In this document: positions 5,396-5,696 of the stretch, piece after piece
Layout: each line of letters starts with the position of its first letter
Position numbering within the stretch: position 1 is the first letter of the stretch
Assembly: GCA_900318545.1 (NCBI GenBank)
Contig: ONLC01000150.1
Span: forward strand, 1-5,696
DNA length: 5,696 nucleotides
Direction of reading: 5' to 3'
Source of the DNA: an uncultured Eubacteriales bacterium
GTDB lineage: Bacteria; Bacillota; Clostridia; Oscillospirales; Ruminococcaceae
Position numbers and translations under genes: made by a program
Notes under the pieces: model-generated
Told to the model about the DNA's origin: nothing
The model's input: the letters and a program-made list of their open reading frames with translations, nothing else
Database searches by the model: none

Positions 5396-5566
5396 TTACT
5401 GAGCAGAAGGTGCTCCAACAGGACATGTAGCCTCACAAGCACCGCAGTCGATGCAAGCAGACTCATCAATTACATACTTGCCGTCGCCCTCAGAAATTGC
5501 TCCAACAGGGCAGCCCTCAGCACAAGCACCACAGCTAATGCACTCATCAGAAATCTTATATGCCAT
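5396..5566 (-). CDS. 2[4Fe-4S] ferredoxin, clostridial type
   Basis: A 56-aa cytoplasmic electron carrier with two intact CX2CX2CX3CP motifs: C9, C12, C15, C19-P20 and C38, C41, C44, C48-P49. Each motif supplies three ligands to one cluster and its last cysteine to the other. Length and the MAYKISDECISCGACAEGCP start match the classical clostridial ferredoxin that carries low-potential electrons between pyruvate:ferredoxin oxidoreductase, hydrogenase and related enzymes. The ATG at 5566 has GGAGG 8 nt upstream; another in-frame ATG at 5581 overlaps that ribosome binding site and is rejected. The gene is monocistronic, with its own promoter (5624-5651) and terminator. The codon set is narrow (for example GCA/GCT/GCC for Ala, TGC/TGT for Cys), consistent with high expression. 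The assignment is very secure; specific partners are inferred. Confidence 0.97.
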   Translation of the reverse strand: MAYKISDECISCGACAEGCPVGAISEGDGKYVIDESACIDCGACEATCPVGAPSAQ

Positions 5567-5623
5567 AAATATGACCTCCATTCTAAAAATTGCGGGTCAG
5601 CCTACGCTTACCCTCATATTAAT

Positions 5624-5651
5624 ATAATACCACATTATAATAATTTTGCAA
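5624..5651 (-). promoter_or_regulatory. Probable promoter of the ferredoxin gene
   Basis: Minus strand: TTGCAA (5646-5651), a 16-bp spacer and TATTAT (5624-5629). The -35 box is two mismatches and the -10 box one mismatch from consensus. A TATAAT also lies within the spacer but lacks a well-placed -35. The leader would be about 50 nt. The surrounding DNA is very AT-rich, so the exact boxes are uncertain. Confidence 0.5.
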
Positions 5652-5696
5652 GGGCAATCCCCAATTTTTAACGGAAAATTAATAATTAGTTAGTTA

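Noticed and set aside
5381..5671. 96-codon plus-strand open frame over the ferredoxin gene
   Set aside because: Antisense shadow of the Cys/Ala-rich ferredoxin, whose two cluster motifs settle the coding strand.

Overview
All supportable genes lie on the minus strand, so transcription runs from high to low coordinates. The window looks chromosomal and comes from a low-to-moderate-GC Firmicute, most likely a clostridial gut or rumen anaerobe of the Ruminococcus / Oscillospiraceae type. The evidence is strong AGGAGG-like ribosome binding sites, TTG start codons, a small clostridial 2[4Fe-4S] ferredoxin, an Fe-S flavoprotein, and a secreted transglutaminase-like protein with a Thr-rich linker. 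The genus is an inference. There is no tRNA, rRNA, CRISPR array, insertion sequence or phage gene.

Layout in the direction of transcription: (1) 5396-5566, a 56-aa 2[4Fe-4S] ferredoxin with its own promoter and terminator. (2) 4850-5395, a long intergenic stretch with a second, apparently ownerless minus-strand terminator (5207-5241), AT-rich DNA without a supported gene, and the promoter of the next gene (TTGACA-17-TATACT) surrounded by repeated TGTAAC boxes. (3) 3647-4849, a secreted or membrane-anchored transglutaminase-like protein with an acidic and Thr-rich stalk, followed by a terminator. (4) 1909-3414, a membrane-anchored L,D-transpeptidase with its own promoter (TAGACA-17-TATAAT) and terminator. 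(5) 541-1856, a two-gene unit: an M15 (VanY-like) metallopeptidase and, 8 nt downstream, an iron-sulfur flavoprotein, closed by a terminator. (6) 1-414, a DUF3343 (putative Se/S carrier-like) protein followed by the start of a cysteine-desulfurase-family enzyme that runs off the window.

Functionally there are two themes. The middle is a cell-envelope block: an L,D-transpeptidase, an M15 peptidase of a family that includes D,D-carboxypeptidases (these make the tetrapeptides that L,D-transpeptidases use), and a surface protein with a Cys-His-Asp transglutaminase fold. The flanks carry Fe-S/sulfur functions: ferredoxin, Fe-S flavoprotein, cysteine desulfurase and its small partner. I see no strong evidence of a wholly new system. 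The most interesting points are the envelope gene grouping, the unexplained dyad and repeat sequences at the two envelope promoters, and the orphan terminator near 5207-5241.
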